Assembly (NCBI GenBank): GCA_003132265.1 | Contig: PKXE01000231.1 | Location: 1-5,953 of the forward strand | DNA length: 5,953 nucleotides | Direction: 5' to 3' | Origin: Candidatus Dormiibacterota bacterium | GTDB taxonomy: Bacteria > Chloroflexota > Dormibacteria > Aeolococcales > Bog-877 | Shown: piece after piece, positions 5,360-5,953 of the stretch | Position numbering within the stretch: position 1 is the first letter of the stretch | Layout of the letters: each line of letters opens with the position of its first letter | Position numbers and translations under genes: made by a program | The notes under the pieces: model-generated | The model's database searches: none | What the model saw: the letters and a program-made list of their open reading frames with translations, nothing else | Told to the model about the DNA's origin: nothing

Positions 5360-5953
5360 GGTAGCGGCCTCGGACCACCCGATCCGTAAGAACGGTCTCG
5401 GCTGACCCTCGACAGATCACGCGGCCGAGATCGAGCGCGACCACCTCGTCGGCGGCGGCTCTTACCAACGACATGTCATGTTCTACGATGACGATCCCGA
5501 GGCCCAGCCCCGCCAGCCGGCGCACTAAGCCGGATATCTGTTGCGTCTCGACGTCGTTCATCCCCGAGCTCGGCTCGTCCATGAGAACAAATATCGGGCT
5601 CGACGCTAGCGCCCGCGCAATCTCGCACCGCCGCTGGTCCCCGTAGGCTAAGTCCCCAGCGATAGCCTCCGCCTTATCCAACAGGCCAACCATCGCCAGC
5701 GAATCGGTCGCTAGGCTGGAACTGAACGAGCCCGCGTGGGTGGTGACGGTCCCGGCGGGCCGCCAGTCTGAGCGTCCTTCTCCGCCGGCAGCAAACGTCC
5801 CCTGCAAAACGTTCTCCCAAACAGTCAGGCCACGGGAGAGTCTTGGCGTTTGGAACGTCCGACTGATTTGCCAGAGGGCGCGCACGCGGGCACCTTTGTG
5901 AGTGAGGTCCACCGTCCGATCCGGCAGGCGTAGGGCGACCTGACCTCGCTTCA
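5349..5953 (-). CDS. livG: Branched-chain amino-acid-type ABC transporter ATPase, LivG-like (partial)
   Basis: The C-terminal 200 residues of a LivG-like ATPase; the frame stays open to the right edge, so its beginning, with Walker A, is outside the window. The Q-loop segment is ISRTFQTPRL, followed by the LTVWENVL helix. The signature LAYGDQRRCEIARALA is the LivG form (YGDQRR rather than SGGE). Walker B and D-loop are FVLMDEPSSGMN, and the H-loop is IVIVEHDM. The end GRYLGE followed by TGA is the usual LivG ending. A GTG at 5912 could be read as a start, but the upstream residues (KRGQVALRLPDR and on) continue the domain in frame, so it is internal. The livF frame begins 11 bp before this stop if its TTG is used. 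With livF it forms the two-ATPase core of a HAAT importer whose permeases must lie further upstream. Confidence 0.92.
   Translation of the reverse strand, partial: KRGQVALRLPDRTVDLTHKGARVRALWQISRTFQTPRLSRGLTVWENVLQGTFAAGGEGRSDWRPAGTVTTHAGSFSSSLATDSLAMVGLLDKAEAIAGDLAYGDQRRCEIARALASSPIFVLMDEPSSGMNDVETQQISGLVRRLAGLGLGIVIVEHDMSLVRAAADEVVALDLGRVICRGSAETVLTDRVVRGRYLGE

Larger units (their letters stand above)
1887..5953 (-). other. Predicted catabolic operon: livG-livF-URO-D-like-dhaK-dhaL
   Basis: Five minus-strand genes are packed with little space: livG/livF overlap by 11 bp (if the TTG start is used), then 26 bp to the URO-D-like gene, 31 or 70 bp to dhaK depending on its start, and a 4-bp dhaK/dhaL overlap. 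No promoter-like gap or opposing gene interrupts the run, and a strong hairpin closes it. The operon's first genes (probably permeases, a binding protein and perhaps a regulator) lie beyond 5953. The combination suggests import followed by phosphorylation of a small hydroxyketone or ketose; the substrate is an open question. Confidence 0.7.

Noticed and set aside
1..5953. CRISPR arrays, tRNA or rRNA genes
   Set aside because: No regularly spaced long repeats, tRNA-like cloverleaf or rRNA sequence seen on either strand.

Overview
This is a high-GC bacterial window, most likely from an actinobacterium, possibly a soil lineage. The evidence is the GC-rich codon use, the GTG and TTG starts, and a secreted Cys-rich protein of a type I associate with Actinobacteria. 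The exact taxon cannot be read from the sequence. All intact genes lie on the minus strand, so the window reads biologically from right to left.

Right and centre (1887-5953) form one compact predicted operon. In transcription order it holds: a branched-chain amino-acid-type (HAAT/Liv) ABC transporter ATPase like LivG, whose start is cut off by the window edge; a second ATPase like LivF, overlapping it; a uroporphyrinogen-decarboxylase-fold protein of the COG0407 type that is not a haem-pathway HemE; and the two subunits of a dihydroxyacetone-type kinase, DhaK and DhaL, overlapping by 4 bp (ATGA). A perfect 11-bp-stem hairpin lies 34 bases after the dhaL stop. My reading is a small-molecule uptake and catabolism module: the ABC system imports a substrate, the URO-D-like protein may act on it or on a derivative, and DhaK/DhaL phosphorylates a short ketose or hydroxyketone. 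The substrate is not known from the sequence.

The middle (1009-1886) has no intact gene but is not empty. On the plus strand it holds the C-terminal part of a ribokinase/PfkB-type sugar kinase, frameshifted and with its catalytic Asp replaced by Arg. Just downstream is the C-terminal end of an integrase-type (IS481-like) transposase. After that come three copies of a 9-bp motif around the hairpin, possibly the end of the vanished insertion sequence. This is a gene graveyard at the edge of the catabolic operon.

Left (97-1008) is a single secreted protein with a clear signal peptide, six cysteines and a glycoside-hydrolase-25-like/DUF1906-like pattern. It is probably unrelated to the operon.
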